Below, in pieces: positions 60,861 through 64,000 of a stretch of 64,000 nucleotides of DNA (its first letter is position 1; each line of letters opens with the position of its first letter). A program made the translations under genes and the position numbers. This DNA is from Marivirga lumbricoides (GTDB taxonomy: Bacteria; Bacteroidota; Bacteroidia; Cytophagales; Cyclobacteriaceae): NCBI RefSeq assembly GCF_014636295.1, contig NZ_BMEC01000008.1, positions 62,001 through 126,000 of the forward strand. The letters are read 5' to 3'. Under the pieces are notes generated by a model. It was not told where the DNA came from. It was given only the letters and a program-made list of their open reading frames with translations, and did not search any database.

Positions 60861-62972
60861 TTAATAGAACTTATAGCGTTCATCAACGATGTCCGCGTTG
60901 TCCTCAATAGCGGCTTTAATTGCAAAAGAAGTGCTGTTTTTTCTGCTTTGAGCTAATTGCTCCTTGTAAGTAGTATAGTCAGCAATTTCTCCTGCCGGAG
61001 TTTTATTGTCCACTTTAATAATTACTATACCGTTATTAGCCTCTAAAGGTTGCGATTGCTGTCCTACCTCCATGCCAAAAGCAGTTCCTATTACTTTAGG
61101 CGCCTGTCCTACCGATTGAAGTGAATTCGCGCTTAACTTAAGGTCGCTCATGCTGAAAACATTTGCATCAGCTCCATAGGCTGCTGCTATTTCTTCAAGG
61201 CTTCCGCTAAGGCTTGCTAATTTTTCTTTGATTTTTTCTCCCTGCAATTGTTTAGTTACTTCACGAGTTACCTGTGGTTTAACCTCACTTAAGGGAGCTG
61301 TTCCTTTTTCTGTCTTTTCAGTAAGTACTGCTACAACATAAAAATCAGGAACCTCAAAAACAGTAGAAACTTTATTGATATCTGCATCCGTAAATGCCCA
61401 TCTGATTACCTCTCTGGCCTCACCTAAATTACCTAAGGAACGCTGGCTGGCTGTCATCTTACCAGAGCTTCTTACATTATAACCTTCTTCTTTAGCCTTA
61501 GCCTCGAACTCCTCAAGGTTAGAGGTTGAAGCAGCAAAGTAATCTGCTTTTCTGAATACCTGGTCACGAGTTGCTTCGCTTGGAAGTATATCTCTTTGAA
61601 TAGTAGCTACCTTATAAGTTCTGGATGTCTTTTCTTCAGTTACTTTTATAATATGGTAGCCGAACTGCGACTTCACAACTTTATTAATAACTCCTGTTCC
61701 ACTTTTTGAAAAAACAGCATCATTAAATTCTTCTACCATCATTCCTTCTTTGAACCAACCTAAGTCTCCGCCCTTGGTAGCTGTAGGTCCTTCGCTGTAT
61801 TCTTTCGCTAATTCTGCAAAATCCTGACCTGCCATTGCCTTCTTTAACACTTCATTAGCTTCTTGCTTTGCAGTTGCATCAGCATCGTCTCCTTCTCCAT
61901 CTGCTTTTATCAAAATATGGCTTGCTTTAACAGAAGAAATTGTGTCATCATAAATTTTAGAAACTTTATACAAAGTGTAAGCTCCCTCTTGTATATATGG
62001 GCCTAGTACATCTCCTTCTTTAGTAATATTGGTGTTAGAGGCCAAAATGGTTGGTAATTCAGCTATAGTATATGTTCTGAAAGCATTTGATCTGTCTGTA
62101 CTGGCTCTGGCAAATGAAGAATCCTCATCTACTTTCTTAAACTCTTCTTTTAACTCCTCCATTTCCTGTCTGATATATAGAGAATCTTCTCCGGAAGGTA
62201 AAAGCTCAAAAGGAACATAGCTTATAGTACGGGTTGCTTCTGTTTCAAATTCTTTCTCATGTTCCTTATAGTATGCCTTCAGTTTATCTTCTGTAACATT
62301 TACAGTTGAATCACTAATAGAATAAAATGGCACGTATAAATAAGAAGCTTCTAATGTAGTATTTTCGTTTTCATAAGCTCTTTTTGCTTCAGCAGTAGTA
62401 ACATAAGAAGTTGAAACCAAAAGCTCATCAAATTTAGTTCTTTTACGGGCAGGAATTAAAGAAGACTCAAAGGCATTCCATTGTGCTTGTTGCTCAGCTG
62501 GTGCCTGAGAAATATTTCTGAGAATATTAATCACCTGCTCCTTATTAAACTCTCCTGTTTCCGGATTTGTAAAGTTTTGTTGTACAATAGGGCTGATATT
62601 ATTTCCCTGCACCATATCAACTAACTCTTCATTGGTTACATTTACGCCCAACTCATCATACTGCTCCTGAAATGCAATTTTTATAATCAGGTAATCCCAA
62701 GCCTGCTGACGCAAAGAAGCCATTTCTGATTCAGAAGGTGTTCTTCCATTATTAGCCTGAAAATTATATTTAAACTCCTCAACCTGTTGTTGATACTCCT
62801 CCCTGCTAATGTTTTCACCAGCTATCTCTCCAACATTATTAGCACCGCCAGCCCCTAAAAGCACTGAGTTAGGCCCTAAAAGGTCTGTTAAAAGAAATGC
62901 CAAAACTGATAATCCAATGAGGATTATCAAGACTGAACCCATTTTTACTCTTAATGTATTAAATACTCCCAT
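60861..62972 (-). CDS. PpiD-like membrane-anchored peptidyl-prolyl isomerase
   Basis: 703 residues from the ATG at 62970-62972; an upstream TTG would add five residues. One N-terminal membrane anchor (about 13-32, VLIILIGLSVLAFLL), then a SurA-N-like chaperone region (EIAGENISREEYQQQVEEFKYNF). A parvulin domain near 340-445 has ASHILIKADGE, DFAELAKEYSEGPTATKGGDLGWF and FGYHIIKV. A long C-terminal helical part follows. It helps exported proteins to fold at the Sec translocon. Confidence 0.88.
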   Translation of the reverse strand: MGVFNTLRVKMGSVLIILIGLSVLAFLLTDLLGPNSVLLGAGGANNVGEIAGENISREEYQQQVEEFKYNFQANNGRTPSESEMASLRQQAWDYLIIKIAFQEQYDELGVNVTNEELVDMVQGNNISPIVQQNFTNPETGEFNKEQVINILRNISQAPAEQQAQWNAFESSLIPARKRTKFDELLVSTSYVTTAEAKRAYENENTTLEASYLYVPFYSISDSTVNVTEDKLKAYYKEHEKEFETEATRTISYVPFELLPSGEDSLYIRQEMEELKEEFKKVDEDSSFARASTDRSNAFRTYTIAELPTILASNTNITKEGDVLGPYIQEGAYTLYKVSKIYDDTISSVKASHILIKADGEGDDADATAKQEANEVLKKAMAGQDFAELAKEYSEGPTATKGGDLGWFKEGMMVEEFNDAVFSKSGTGVINKVVKSQFGYHIIKVTEEKTSRTYKVATIQRDILPSEATRDQVFRKADYFAASTSNLEEFEAKAKEEGYNVRSSGKMTASQRSLGNLGEAREVIRWAFTDADINKVSTVFEVPDFYVVAVLTEKTEKGTAPLSEVKPQVTREVTKQLQGEKIKEKLASLSGSLEEIAAAYGADANVFSMSDLKLSANSLQSVGQAPKVIGTAFGMEVGQQSQPLEANNGIVIIKVDNKTPAGEIADYTTYKEQLAQSRKNSTSFAIKAAIEDNADIVDERYKFY

Positions 62973-63038
62973 GTTATATATTTTCAAAGATTCGCAAAAT
63001 AATAGCTTTAATGCGTAATATCAAAATGATTTGCTTCT

Positions 63039-64000
63039 TTACTTTATGTTATCGTTTGAGTCAGAAATTATTAGCTTCACCAGGTCTATTCTGTTTTCCT
63101 GCATGCTCTCAATTATAAATGTAAATGGTGCTTGTTTTACCACTTCATTTAAGGTAGGAAAATTCTCTGTTATTGATAGAATGAATCCACCGAGCGTGTC
63201 ATAATCTCCCTCTGGAAGATCTAAAGCATACTTTTCATTCAAATAATCCACCTCCAGTCTGGCACTAAAAGAAAAAGTATTTTCACTAATCTGAACTTCG
63301 GTTAAATCTTCATCATCATGCTCATCCTGAATTTCCCCAAATATTTCTTCAATAATATCTTCCAGGCTAACAATTCCCGAAGTGCCACCAAATTCATCCA
63401 CTACAAGCGCTAAGCTTTTTCTTTCCTGAATAAACTGAATCATTAATTCATTTGCAGGCATGGTTTCGGGCACAATAATTACCGGGGTTAATATTTCCTG
63501 AATTTTTGTGGGCTTTTTGAATAAGGCCAATGAATGGCAATACCCAATAATATCATCTATGGTTTCTTTGTAAATCAATACTTTAGAGTGGCCACTCTCA
63601 GTAAATGCTTCTTTTAAATCCTCCATCTCATCATCAACTTCTACCGCTACAACTTCCGTTCTGGGAATCATACACTCCCTCACTTTAATGGTTTTAAACT
63701 CTAAAGCATTGTTGAAAATTCTTTTATCAAGCTCCACCTTATTCTCCTGGTGATCTACCTGAGTTGTAGCACGTACAAAATGATCCAAGTCTGTTAGTCC
63801 GAAAACAGGCTTATCTTCAGCATATTCCAACCTTAAAACATATTTTATAAAGCCTTTTGATAGCCCTACTATCCCAAAAACGATGGGGTACATGATGTAA
63901 TAAATTACCCATAACGGAAAAGCGAAAAAGGTTAAAAGTCCATTTGGATTCAACAGAAATACACTTTTAGGAGTAAATTCCGCAGCCAATAAAACCAGAA
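63039..64000 (-). CDS. DUF21/CBS/CorC-HlyC transporter, 5' part cut by window edge
   Basis: The frame stays open to the right edge (320 codons visible) and reads LVLLAAEFTPKSVFLLNPNG there, which is inside the DUF21/CNNM membrane domain, so the start lies outside. Membrane segments follow. A CBS pair is at about residues 120-235 of the visible part (MIPRTEVVAVEVDDEMEDL, LALVVDEFGGTSGIVSLEDIIEEIFGEI). A CorC_HlyC domain is at the end (LEVDYLNEKYALDLPEGDYDTLGGFIL). Relatives move Mg or Co, or form part of gliding machinery (GldE). Confidence 0.9.
   Translation of the reverse strand, partial: LVLLAAEFTPKSVFLLNPNGLLTFFAFPLWVIYYIMYPIVFGIVGLSKGFIKYVLRLEYAEDKPVFGLTDLDHFVRATTQVDHQENKVELDKRIFNNALEFKTIKVRECMIPRTEVVAVEVDDEMEDLKEAFTESGHSKVLIYKETIDDIIGYCHSLALFKKPTKIQEILTPVIIVPETMPANELMIQFIQERKSLALVVDEFGGTSGIVSLEDIIEEIFGEIQDEHDDEDLTEVQISENTFSFSARLEVDYLNEKYALDLPEGDYDTLGGFILSITENFPTLNEVVKQAPFTFIIESMQENRIDLVKLIISDSNDNIK

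Noticed and set aside
1-64000. tRNA genes, rRNA, CRISPR arrays, IS elements, prophage
   Set aside because: I looked through the intergenic stretches for tRNA T-arm patterns, regularly spaced repeats and transposase motifs and saw none.

Overview
The window looks like chromosomal DNA of a low-GC member of the Bacteroidota, probably a Cytophagales-type (marine, Marivirga/Fulvivirga-like) bacterium. The case rests on several signs: a FecI/FecR/TonB-receptor cassette; the gene order rpsU-xerC-hpf; many lipoproteins with a Cys close to the N terminus; signal peptides that end Ala-Gln; mostly weak ribosome binding sites, with a striking exception at rpsU; DUF4168, DUF4105 and lamin-tail proteins. 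The genus is inference. I see no rRNA, tRNA, insertion sequence, prophage or CRISPR array. Both window edges cut a gene.

Layout. 1-13.1 kb is mainly metabolic: a cut membrane protein, a PLP-dependent threonine/serine dehydratase, a secreted alpha/beta hydrolase, a lone receiver domain, the pheA-aminotransferase-tyrA operon for Phe/Tyr synthesis, a SpoIIAA-like protein, topoisomerase IB, a GH15 glucosidase, a lemA-TPM-TPM operon and an aromatic amino acid decarboxylase. 13.1-19.4 kb is the accessory island of most interest. It holds a small HTH protein, a 52-residue double-glycine-leader peptide gene (13457-13615), a terminator-like hairpin, then a tightly packed operon: a carboxypeptidase-regulatory-domain protein, a lipoprotein, two related-looking membrane proteins, a membrane-anchored thioredoxin and a C39-peptidase ABC exporter. 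I read this as a peptide maturation and export system with an unusually acidic cargo.

19.5-30 kb carries secreted and housekeeping genes: SIMPL protein, MaoC hydratase, a 44-residue lipoprotein, an M28 glutaminyl cyclase, nadC, a polytopic membrane protein with a TPR partner, hpf, xerC, rpsU and an acyl-CoA dehydrogenase. 30.2-35.9 kb is a surface-signalling cassette (ECF sigma, FecR anti-sigma, a separate STN-domain protein, a TonB-dependent receptor, a small carrier-protein-like ORF). Unusually, the STN domain is on its own protein rather than on the receptor. 35.9-54 kb includes a THUMP-like methyltransferase, asd, a 1228-residue lamin-tail surface protein, a CocE-type hydrolase, an SMP-30-like lipoprotein, a yceI-porin-yceI group, ribH-lysC, a TPR membrane protein, pdhA and recF-dciA. 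54-64 kb has an SDR39U1-type epimerase, two tandem DUF4168 genes, an inositol phosphatase, a DUF4105 protein, rsmI, a pterin dehydratase, a YbeD-like protein, a PpiD-like chaperone and a cut CorC/DUF21 transporter.

A theme runs through the window: about fifteen predicted signal peptidase I substrates begin with Gln after cleavage, and the window also encodes the cyclase that would convert that Gln to pyroglutamate.
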